Below, piece by piece: positions 52,695 through 64,000 of a DNA stretch of 64,000 nucleotides. The stretch comes from Adineta ricciae (Eukaryota > Rotifera > Eurotatoria > Adinetida > Adinetidae). The translations under genes and the position numbers were made by a program. The notes under the pieces are model-generated. The model made no database searches, was not told where the DNA came from, and saw only the letters and a list, made by a program, of their open reading frames with translations. Every line of letters begins with the position of its first letter. The stretch's first letter is position 1. The stretch spans positions 1 to 64,000 of the forward strand of contig CAJNOJ010000035.1 in the NCBI GenBank assembly GCA_905250025.1, in the 5' to 3' direction.

Positions 52695-53978
52695 TCAGCA
52701 GTCCGATTCGTTGGACGCTTTTGGCCTTCTGTTAGTTTGATCAGCATTATCAGAATGTATGTCAAATTCGAACTTTCGTTTGGAAGAACTGAATAGTTTT
52801 TTTCCATGGATAAACAGTCCGTTAGCTAAAGTAACGATAAATTTGCGTTCGAATATTTGCTCACGCCAACGTTCGGGAATTTTATCGATACCGTACGCTG
52901 CTCCAGCAAGTTGACCATATATGGCGGCTGTCGTATCGGTATCATCACCTAAATTAACAGCGGCCAGTGCACCTTTTTCAAAAGAACATTCGTCATTATA
53001 AAATGCCCACAAAGCTGCTTCTAATGAGTTCAGAATAAAGCCTGTTCCACGAATACCATCCTCGTACCCTTTCTTCTCTTTATAAGAGCCTTTGACGATC
53101 CTCATGACATCAGCATCGAGTGGTGGTGAAAATTTATTCTGATAAGATTTCGGATCTAGAAGTTCATCTTTTGAGTGACCATGAATCGCCTTCCAAATGA
53201 GTGCAGAATAGAATCGACACGCATCACTAGCTCTTTTATCTCCATGGGTGAGAGTTGCACTAGAACCTGCTTTTTGAATAGCATCAACTTCCGAACAGTG
53301 GTAAAATAAAGGAACTGGTGCTAAGCGCATTAATGGCCCATTACCAGCAGCTTTTGGATCACCACAGTTTACATCTAATTTTATTTCCGACAATTGTGTT
53401 TGGTCTAAACGATCTATAGAGCCATCTGAGGGTGATATACCTAAATTTTTCGCACACTGGCGCTGACGCTTTTCGAATGTTGTTATTGCATCACGTGTGG
53501 CTTGCCCAATATCAAAGCAGTTTCCCGTTGATGACATATAACCTCTTCTATACCACCACTTATATCGTACTAACTGATCGTAAGCATCGAAGCCATCTTT
53601 AACAATAAAGCTAGCAGCCAGACAGAGTGCCATTGATGTATCATCCGTCCATTTTCCTGCTTCCAAACCCCACGTCCCACCGCCTTGTATGTCAGTGACA
53701 CGATTGCTTTTCATGTACGAGTAAGATCGAAATTCAACTGCTGCTCCAAGTGCATCACCAACAGCAAGACCGAGTAAAGAACCTTGAATTCTCGAAAGCG
53801 TTGCGTCATCATCGTTTAACTTGGATAATTCTTCGTCCTGAAGACGATCATATTCTTCGTAGGGTTGCTTTTCGTCCAATAGCTCAGTTAAAGACACTGA
53901 TTTTGTATTCTTTGGTTGTGTACAAGTTGACATCATGTTTTGCATCGATGAGAATATAGTGGTAAGAAATTTAGCCAT
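52695..53978 (-). CDS. ADP-ribosylglycohydrolase (DraG/ADPRH family), intronless
   Basis: Enzymes of this family remove ADP-ribose from proteins or small molecules using two Mg2+ ions. The frame is one uninterrupted exon of 427 residues from ATG 53978. Family motifs are GLAVGDALGAAVEF, WTDDTSMALCLA (metal-binding TDDT), SSTGNCFDIGQATRDA, AGNGPLMRLAPVPLFY and NLGDDTDTTAAIYGQLAGA (second metal-binding Asp set). All are intact, so it should be active. The pattern, especially GKWTDDTSMALCLA and GNGPLMRLAPV, resembles bacterial and fungal members more than animal ADPRH or ADPRS. The N-terminal 65 residues and C-terminal 40 are extra and low-complexity. No intron over 1.3 kb is unlike the neighbouring genes, whose introns occur every 100-250 nt. 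Confidence 0.93.
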   Translation of the reverse strand: MAKFLTTIFSSMQNMMSTCTQPKNTKSVSLTELLDEKQPYEEYDRLQDEELSKLNDDDATLSRIQGSLLGLAVGDALGAAVEFRSYSYMKSNRVTDIQGGGTWGLEAGKWTDDTSMALCLAASFIVKDGFDAYDQLVRYKWWYRRGYMSSTGNCFDIGQATRDAITTFEKRQRQCAKNLGISPSDGSIDRLDQTQLSEIKLDVNCGDPKAAGNGPLMRLAPVPLFYHCSEVDAIQKAGSSATLTHGDKRASDACRFYSALIWKAIHGHSKDELLDPKSYQNKFSPPLDADVMRIVKGSYKEKKGYEDGIRGTGFILNSLEAALWAFYNDECSFEKGALAAVNLGDDTDTTAAIYGQLAGAAYGIDKIPERWREQIFERKFIVTLANGLFIHGKKLFSSSKRKFEFDIHSDNADQTNRRPKASNESDC

Positions 53979-54254
53979 AGAAAATGTCTTTATTTTACTT
54001 TTCTTCCTGTGTCGTTTGTGAAAAATGTGAGCTTCAAAAAAAACATTGCAAAAGAAACGCAAGCAACGCGTGTTTCATTCTCTTCTCGAGAATATAATCT
54101 TTCGGAAGAACAGGTGAATTTGTTTCCTCTATAAAGAGCGTTTGACTACCAAATGATCGATCAAGCCTAGTAGAAATGCGTTTTAAGATAGAATTTCAAA
54201 AGCAATCTGATTTATTTCTATGAAAATATTGTTTATTGAGTAAAAACAAGTGAA

Positions 54255-54590
54255 TTACGACAAATCGAAGTCAAAAAAGAAATACGCTGCAGCCACCCAT
54301 ACCGGTGATGGAGCATTATAGATTTGGCAAAGTCTCAAGAAGTTACTGTCACGAACTGTACCATCATCGTCAACCTTTCCAATCGTAATAAATCTGCTAT
54401 CGCGCACCGTTCCATCATCCTCTACTTTGCCAACCATCATCCCCATAGAATTCCTAACTGTGCCATCTCTTTCAATGTTGCCTACATTAGTATACGTTGC
54501 ATTGTAGACAGTTCCATCACAATTAATTTGACCTAATCGGACTCCTGATGCATTGTAGACACTTCCATCACTGTTGATGCTGCCTGGCAT
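54255..54590 (-). CDS. five-repeat beta-flower-like protein, intronless
   Basis: A 111-residue single-exon frame built from five perfect-length 17-residue repeats, starting at residues 3, 20, 37, 54 and 71. The repeat core is G-x-[IV]-x-x-D-G-[ST]-V-[YR]-[ND]-[AS], for example GQINCDGTVYNATYTNV. After residue 87 comes a 24-residue tail ending in an aromatic/hydrophobic stretch (VWVAAAYFFFDFDLS). Repeats of this type are known from bacterial proteins described as five-fold beta-flower; I know no animal function. There is no signal peptide. It shares strand and intronless structure with the ADP-ribosylglycohydrolase 277 bp downstream, which hints at a shared origin. Function unknown. Confidence 0.8.
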   Translation of the reverse strand: MPGSINSDGSVYNASGVRLGQINCDGTVYNATYTNVGNIERDGTVRNSMGMMVGKVEDDGTVRDSRFITIGKVDDDGTVRDSNFLRLCQIYNAPSPVWVAAAYFFFDFDLS

Positions 54591-55742
54591 GGTGAAAAAA
54601 GTTGCGAAAATAAAGTCGAGTAAAAATGTTCGGTTCTTATACTACGAGTAAACAAGACATTTTTTGTTCTTTAACCTAATTTTTACTGATCGAAATAAAA
54701 AAAAGACGTCATCGTTGAAACATCTGCAATGATAACACACTTAGCATGTAAAAATAAGAATTCAGAAATGTAAATCATCCCAACGGAAAGAAAAGTTAAA
54801 TTTGACGAAATGATCTCGTTTGTTCATACAACAAAGCACACAATGATCCGACATGATGACGTCGGCATTTGTACTTAGCATACAAATGTGCGTCATTGAT
54901 TTACAAAAATATCTCCAATGATTGAAAGAGAACTCTCATGATTTACTAACAGGACTAATTATTACGCAAAGTCGGATAAACATCAACGTGAACTCTGAGT
55001 TATGCATTGAATACACCCATAGACGAACATTTTCTTCTTTTGATTTTGATCATACAGAACAAATCTTTGTTTTGACATTAAGTTTCATTACAAAACATTG
55101 ATAAATGTCGACAGATGAAAAGAAACTCAACCTAACATGTATTAAATCACGGTACGATACACAACAACAATTCATCTTCGAACGACCAATAATATCATTT
55201 GATATTTGTCAATTGGCTTCGAAGACAACTCTTTGTTTTTTGACAAACGTCTATTTTGAAAACAATAATAATTGTAGTCAATAGTTAAGATCTTGTCGAT
55301 GATCATTTCTCGCACCCACAATCTTATCTTTGCGTTCAATGAAATCCTTTCGTTTTCACGTCCATTGAAAATAAGAGTGAACCAATTATTTCTTCGATGT
55401 GTTCCTTTTTTGTCAAGCTATTAACCTATTGGATCAAAACTGACCATGGTCATGTCAATGTTTTCTTTCTCTTCGCTTCTTTTCTCATTCCTTCCTGTGT
55501 GTACACGAACGTACAAACTATCGGTCGTCCATTTTTGTCCGTCCGTCCATGATCATAGTCCATATGTTTTTTTAACGCTGTCTTCATGTCGATCGTTTGA
55601 CTGGCATATTTTCTTCTTTTCTCTTTTTCTTCTTCTTAGAGTAACTCTAACATTGACAGATATGCAACTCTGAAAGAATGGTCAGTGTGTGCGATTTTTC
55701 TTCATAGAAATTTTCAATAGATATATTCACATTCAGATCTCA
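54591..55742. other. spacer, no gene
   Basis: AT-rich interval of 1.15 kb upstream of NLK and of the beta-flower gene. Frames around 55446-55673 are Phe/Ser-rich and look random. An acceptor-like CAG lies six bases before the NLK ATG. Confidence 0.45.
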
Positions 55743-57558
<1,816 letters not shown>

Positions 57559-58416
57559 TACTAATCGAATTGATTCTTTTCTTTCTCGTTTATATAATAA
57601 TCTCATTGTTTGTTCTTCTTTTTTTTGTCTGTCTCTCATCGCGGAGATATGTGTTGCTTTTTTTTCTTATGTTGTGTATAGCTAAATAACTATTTGTATG
57701 TGCTCTAATTCCCATTCTTGTTCCGTTTATGTGCATGACGACTTTTTCAATTCAGGTGCTGATAGCAGAATAGCAACCGGTTTTTGAATGTTTATTGCTC
57801 AAAATTCATCTGCATTTCTTTTGTTACATATGCTGCGTACACATTGTCATTTTTGTTTGTTGACATATTGTGAAAATTTTATTCGTACGTCGGTCGCGAC
57901 GTGATATAATAACAAATCTTAGATTAGCATAACTCATTTCGTTTTCTGTGTTCATGATTATTTATTCCTGATTTGTTTTCTACGCAAGGAAATCTTTCAA
58001 ATGATTGAATTTGCAACTTCTTCGTCACGATTACCATGTTAAATCTTCCTAGGAAAATTCTTCTCTTCTTCATATGTTTATTTTAAACATCAATAGAAAT
58101 AAATAGACTTTTATCATCTCTTCGAACACGAAAAGACTTCCATGCTAGAATTAGTTGAGCAAAGTAACCATGACCAGAGATCAAAGATCATTGGGTACGC
58201 TTGAATAGCAATCAAATTCGTTCAACGTCGCCTAGTCACCGCATTTTCATACATATTATGATCAAAAGATATTTCATAGGTTTGTTTTGCTATGACAAAT
58301 ATGAAGAACGATGAAGCTATACCCGCTTTTGTTTTCACTTAGATTTATGTTAAAAATTAGCAGAAAAATTGTTGCGATTGAGTTTGTTCATCTGTTTGTA
58401 GAAGTGATTCTTCTCA
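57559..58416. other. convergent 3' region
   Basis: Likely 3' untranslated sequence of NLK followed by the 3' side of the next minus-strand gene. T-rich tracts near 57610-57670. No gene recognised. Confidence 0.5.
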
Positions 58417-59020
58417 TCAACGAATATTTATTCGAGGACTTGTTTTTGAGTGTTGTTGTTGTGCCGTTTTCTCGAGGAATTCAGTGTAGAATGTTTTAAT
58501 CACCGGTCCTGTCTTGAAAAAAACCAAACAGAAAATTTCATCTGAATAACGACATTGATCGATCTATTACATACGAGAATAGTTTCAACATCAGCGTTTA
58601 GACGTTGCAATTCACCGCGTTGAAAATGTTCCATAGAACGTTGCCGATTTTTCTTTGAAGGTCTACGTGGAAACAATCGAATGAATGGATGATAAAATAG
58701 AAAAGAGTAATTTACGCAACAGTCGAATCAACCTTCGATCGTCGATTCGTTGTTTGTGAACGTTTTTTTGGAGGAGATTTATATAGACTTGAATCGAATC
58801 GACTTTCACGGAGAGATTGTCTCAAACAAATTTCTCTACAAATATTGCATTGTTAGACAAGCAAACATGATTGATGAAGAATAGCAGCATACATATCCTT
58901 TTTCAAACCTTTGATAAATCGTTGACGTCTGATTTCTTCTTTGGTTAGATTGTGTTTGGCTTGATGTTTGTCAGTTTTCAAGAACTTTTCATTTTGTTTT
59001 TCTTCTGTGTGAGTCGACAT
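58417..59020 (-). CDS. small basic nuclear-type protein, unknown
   Basis: Four exons join in frame through introns of about 50-70 nt to give about 134 residues. The start is MSTHTEEKQNEKFLKTDKHQ, followed by a helical basic stretch (TKEEIRRQRFIKGLKKD), then RQSLRESRFDSSLYKSPPKK, with likely nuclear localisation clusters (PPKKRSQTTNRRSKKNRQR). A helix (ELQRLNADVETIL) and a short tail end at 58417. Exon boundaries at the second intron are uncertain: I used the CTTCAAAG acceptor to keep frame. No Pfam-type domain is recognised. Composition suggests a small DNA- or RNA-associated or centrosomal protein, but that is only a guess. Confidence 0.6.
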
Positions 59021-59360
59021 CTTCACTACGACGAGTTGCTTTATGAAATGTCGGAAATGAAAAAGAAGAAAAAAGGGAGAAACTTACGTTGACATCATAC
59101 TTATTCTTTTCTCTGTCTTCTCTCTCTCTCGCCGTTTTTTTTTTCTTCAAAGTATGCGACGAGAAAAGGTCGTTTTTGAAATTTCTGTTAATATATCGAC
59201 GTACTTGAACGAATCAATACATTACGTAACGAACGAAATAACGCCATTAGATTTTGCTTTTTTTGACAAAAAAAGCTCGATTTGAAACTGTCCGAATGAA
59301 CGTCATATTCTTCTGTTTATTTACATCAAATAGAAAACTTAACAAGAAAATTTCTATATT
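59021..59360. other. spacer, no gene
   Basis: Poly-pyrimidine and AT tracts; the 5' side of the basic-protein gene and 3' side of SMAP. Confidence 0.5.
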
Positions 59361-60119
<759 letters not shown>

Positions 60120-60313
60120 TGCAATTGCAACCAAATAAAATGATCGACTTTTCTAGTGATCTGACTGGTTCACAGCGAACAAAATTTGAAGACCAACAGA
60201 ATATTATTTAATGAAGATGTCGCTTCTCTCTTAGTTTTACTTTCATCTAACTTTATGAGATCAATAGCAAACCAACATGTTTGTTTTTTTTATTATCGAA
60301 ATAATCAAGCATT
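60120..60313. other. short spacer
   Basis: Only 194 bp separate the SLC6 stop from the SMAP start on the same strand, tight enough for possible co-transcription. Confidence 0.4.
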
Positions 60314-63192
60314 TCAAAAACGTGAACAGATCGTTGCTTCGGAATCAAACGCATGATTAAGGGTATTCGAAGAGATGCGAGACGTTGTTTCGTCTTTGAG
60401 TTTTTGATTCATTACGTCGTATCGCCCATATCGATCCGTTTTTCTTGCTGGTCCCCAATCATTTTGAGGTTTACTTGCATATGTTAGTGCTCGTAAGTAA
60501 TGCGGCATGTCATCTGAAATCTTCAATGACAGGAAAAAGAGCAAAACTTTTGTGGTGAACGATGAAATAAAAGATTTTACTTGACTTTGATGAGTTTTGG
60601 TTACTTTCCAAGCTTTGATCACTTCATAAATCATCACACCAGGTATGAATGCTATTGATGAACACACCATAAGCCAACCGATCGCATTTGCGTATGGCAA
60701 GTAAACATAATTGCCTTCCGTTGGTGCTTTAAATTGAATAATTGATGAAAAGAAAACAACCTAAAGAAAAGAATTTCTTTCGCATGTAAACTCATCACTA
60801 CTTTTAATCATTCATTCAAGTTACGAGTGTAATAATAGGACCTGTTATACACCAAGTAACAAACCAATAAGGTTCCAATGGTCGTCGATCTAGCATCATA
60901 CGGATATCTTCCATGAATTTATTGAAACCTGAGATAGTAAAACCGTGTTATTGATTTGAAATGTTTTAGATTTTTTACCATATATATAAGCAATGATGAT
61001 GAATTCAAAGAATGCACAAACAATCACCGATAAATTAGCTGAATATTCGTTCATTAGTGTCTAGACAAAGTCAAATCGGAATTATCTTCGCTTAAAACTC
61101 ACTACATACGAATAAATAGATTCCACCCTGAAAATATAGAATCAAATGTTTACAAGCACAGCATGTCTGAATGGCTTCACTTACCGGTGCACACATGGGT
61201 AAGGCTGCTAAGAAGCAGACAATACAATAGCCAATGATGATGTAGGTTTTGTAACGTCGCAGGCTACTGAAAGTATCGACAATTCCCGAGATTGTCACAT
61301 CCGACAACGCAAACTAAATATCTCATAAGAATATCTACATATGCTAACTTTTACATTATGATGTACCTGAGAATCGAGACCCAGCGTTAGCAACATAAAA
61401 AAGAAGATGACTGCCCAAAATGGTCCACCTGGCATAATGGACAGTGCTTGCGGATAAGCAATAAAAGCTAAGCCAGGTCCTGCTTTCGCCACTTGATCAA
61501 CTGGTAAACCGGTTTTGTATGACATAAAACCAAGAATCGAAAAAACAGCAAATCCAGCAAATACCTACAATCAACGCATGGCCTTTATGTCTACATGCCC
61601 TTCAAAATTACTTACCGAAGTAAAACAATCACATGCAGTCACGATCATACAATCCCTAAATATAGAGAAATCATGTTTCCTTTTTCGAACGAGTAAACTA
61701 ATCGACATCATACCTAAGATAGTTAGATTTGAATTTGTTAAAACTAGCATAACCCAGTATAGATCCAAAGGCGACCGAAAGTGAGAACGTCACTTGAGAG
61801 GCAGCAGCAATCCAAACCTTAAACAAAATAAAAGTTAGCATGTCAACCATCGGATGCTTCCTAATTACGTCAAATTCACGGATTTTACTCCAGTTTGGTT
61901 TCAAATAAAACTTGATACCAGTTGCTGCTCCTATTTCCGGACATATACAAAAGTATTCTCTCGCATAGAAAATATCACAAACCTGGCAAAGTGACACCAC
62001 GGATGATCAAAGCAAATATTACCACATATGGAAATAATGAAGTAAAATACACAACCTAAAGATATCTCTCTTAGATCCTGCCAAATCCGACATTCTAATC
62101 TATACTTTGCCTGATGATTTGATTCCTTGAATAATGCATGCAGCAACAAGAATCCACGCTAAGAGTAAGCACAGTGTCAACGACCAGTGTGGACTGCCCA
62201 TATCTTCCAATGAATTACTCCGACGTAGGACATAATTACTATTGAATGCAGAAATTTATTGATATTAAATAGTAAGCATGGCATACTCGAAATATTCTTC
62301 GGGCGGAAGTGCAGGTAATGAACAATTAGCCGATCGATTACTTGTTAAACAGAAGAAACGCATAGTCGAATTATAGGAACCATCTAAATACGATTGAAAA
62401 AGATTGTTTAGGACCGCCATTTTTATCTATACAACCTGCTCTTGAACAACGATTCGTATTCCACCAATTTCCACAATCACTCCATTGAAGTTTCTTACGA
62501 AATGAAGCGAAAAAGTAGAATAAACACCAGGCAATAATAATATTGTAGTATACTGTGACAAAAAAGGAGTTGACAGCCATTGCCCAGCCAACTCCTAAAA
62601 AAGAACGTCTTCATATTGTCTATCAACAAATCACTGTCTTTGTTCTACCTTTGAACATTCGTGACATCCCAAAAGCAGCTGTTGCACCACGACTAGTAAA
62701 TTGACCAAGAGATAGTTCAAGAAAGTATAATGGCGTTCCGATGAGAAAATATACGCAAAAGTACGGTATAAGAAAAGCACCTTAATCGATAGAATACTAC
62801 AAGTTTGAAAAACAATATGTTACTTACCACCCCCATTTTTGAATGCTAAAACAGCATGTAAATAGAGAAATCAATATAAACATAGGACTATCTAGCTGTC
62901 AACTTACCGATGTAAGGATATCTCCAGACATTTCCCAAGCCTGCAAGACTCGTAATCTAATTTAAATCGATACAACTATCAAATCTTACCAACAGAACAG
63001 CCAATCAATGAAAGAATAAACTCAATCGGTCGATCCCATTCTTCTCGTTGTTCTTCATCAGTACTCGGTACTTCTATTTTCTAAAAATTTCATCGTAACA
63101 CATACGAATTCGACATTCATTCGAGAAATTACTTCAATATGTTTCGGCGGAGCAGTTCGTGATGGAACCAAAGCACGTAAGCGATCTAACAT
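60314..63192 (-). CDS. SLC6: SLC6 sodium-dependent amino-acid transporter
   Basis: A 12-TM Na+/Cl- coupled symporter of the neurotransmitter sodium symporter family at the plasma membrane. About 15 exons. The N terminus [20 protein letters not shown] leads into [17 protein letters not shown] and TM1 [20 protein letters not shown]. Gly, not Asp, precedes LGNVWR, which argues against a monoamine transporter and for an amino-acid, GABA or glycine type. TM2 has [14 protein letters not shown]; loop 2 has the disulfide [10 protein letters not shown] and N-glycosylation sites (NST, NRS, NCS). TM6-7 show [20 protein letters not shown] with chloride-site serines. The last exon (60314-60536) holds the cytosolic tail. 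The substrate cannot be named; the TSRG sequence is most like glycine or general amino-acid carriers. Confidence 0.92.
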
Positions 63193-64000
63193 TGTTTGAA
63201 TCGAACCAAATGCCACTCAAAGCACATCTTTATATATCGAATATCGCTCCACATTACATTTTTATTAACATTAACAAATATCACGTCAATCTTTAATAGA
63301 AATATTTTAATCAAAAATCACACGAAGTTGGCATCCGATGATAGACTATGTGCTTCTAACTATCAAGCACTCTTCAGACTTAAATCACTGCTTGATCTAT
63401 CGAGAAACTTGTGAAAAAAAGATCAATTCAGAACATTCTTTTATATGAATATCAGCACAAACTTGGTCTCCAAATCATCGACTACAATTCTAGTCGATTG
63501 TTGACGAACACGATATGGGTGCTCATCTTTTACGCTGCTGAGTTAGTATTCACAAACGTGCTCAGGCATACTCGATATAAATTAACAGGATATCTTCTTT
63601 CACTCCGAAGAAATGACTTTCAAGATTTTAATCGTACAATGAAGACGAGCAGAATTTAGGTTATGTGTTTACGAATGTACGCATAACCCTCAGTAGTGCA
63701 ACACATTAGTCGATAATTTGTATTTAGATATACCAGTGCGCTCTATGAGGAAAGGAAAATATGTGCCACTAGAGAAAAGTACAATCATTCTTTTGTTTTG
63801 TTTGACCCACAAGAAAGAGGAAAGCGACTGGTGAACTTGACGCATTGTTTCATATTTGCACGTCAAGAGTAGCAGTAGGAAAAAAAAACATTTTTTCAAA
63901 AGAACTTTTTTTTCAGTACTAAGTAAAGTACATACAACCCTGACGCACAAGACTTCTGAAATAAACTCAAGAAATAGAAAGCAATACATGATGCAACTAA
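63193..64000. other. right end, no gene recognised
   Basis: Upstream side of the SLC6 gene. Frames at 63411-63659 (+) and 63690-63989 (-) have no domain; the latter is a hydrophobic AT-driven frame. Confidence 0.45.

Noticed and set aside
53979-54062. 28-residue N-terminal extension of the ADP-ribosylglycohydrolase
   Set aside because: It begins with TTG, not ATG; the first ATG is at 53978.
63690-63989. 99-codon minus-strand frame at the right end
   Set aside because: Low-complexity hydrophobic translation from T-rich sequence, with no splice signals or motif.

Overview
The window reads as compact metazoan nuclear DNA. It is AT-rich, and most protein genes are cut by many GT-AG introns of about 45-60 nt. 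It carries animal-only families: Nemo-like kinase, a nuclear receptor, a BAF250/ARID1 subunit, a PLAT-repeat LOXHD1-like protein, phafin and twinfilin. Two adjacent intronless, bacterial-looking genes lie among the intron-rich ones. My best guess is a bdelloid rotifer, from the tiny introns, gene density and probable foreign genes; the sequence alone does not prove this. No rRNA, tRNA, CRISPR array, telomere repeat, virus-like element or intact transposon was recognised.

Layout. 1-3560: no firm gene; a possible minus-strand disordered ORF and a possible small secreted protein. 3561-5102 (-): twinfilin. 6016-8131 (+): 5-aminolevulinate synthase with three CP heme-regulatory motifs. 8831-12531 (+): AMP deaminase. 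12902-17300 (+): near-identical tandem copies of an ACSF2-type acyl-CoA synthetase, interrupted by two assembly gaps, with a decayed fragment of the same gene at about 20005-20122. 20397-21200 (+): unknown helical protein, 73 bp ahead of MCM4 (21274-24617). 24922-26264: mitochondrial BCKDH kinase. 26632-27890: ZDHHC1/11-type palmitoyltransferase. 28086-29380: unknown protein. 29677-30728: PCNA. 30871-31757: signal peptidase subunit SPCS2. Minus strand, 31813-36245: a small membrane protein, an intronless rhodopsin-family GPCR and a decayed GPCR. 36615-38791 (+): an unusually short ARID1/BAF250. 39382-44455 (+): seven-PLAT protein. Minus strand, 45029-50459: RAR/NR1-like nuclear receptor, BTB protein, phafin. 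50954-52502 (+): GDP-mannose 4,6-dehydratase. 52695-54590 (-): intronless ADP-ribosylglycohydrolase and a five-repeat beta-flower-like protein. 55743-57558 (+): NLK. Minus strand, 58417-63192: small basic protein, SMAP, SLC6 amino-acid transporter.

The genes are mostly unrelated housekeeping and signalling genes. Loose themes are DNA replication (MCM4, PCNA), mitochondrial metabolism (ALAS, ACSF2, BCKDK) and membrane signalling (GPCRs, SLC6, NLK, phafin). The most unusual points are the possible foreign two-gene block at 52.7-54.6 kb, the mosaic ACSF2 array, splice-acceptor-like sequence abutting several start codons (MCM4, GMDS, SPCS2, NLK) that would fit spliced-leader trans-splicing, and a BAF250 that begins almost at its ARID domain. 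Exon structures were worked out by eye from reading frame and GT-AG signals, so individual boundaries may be off.
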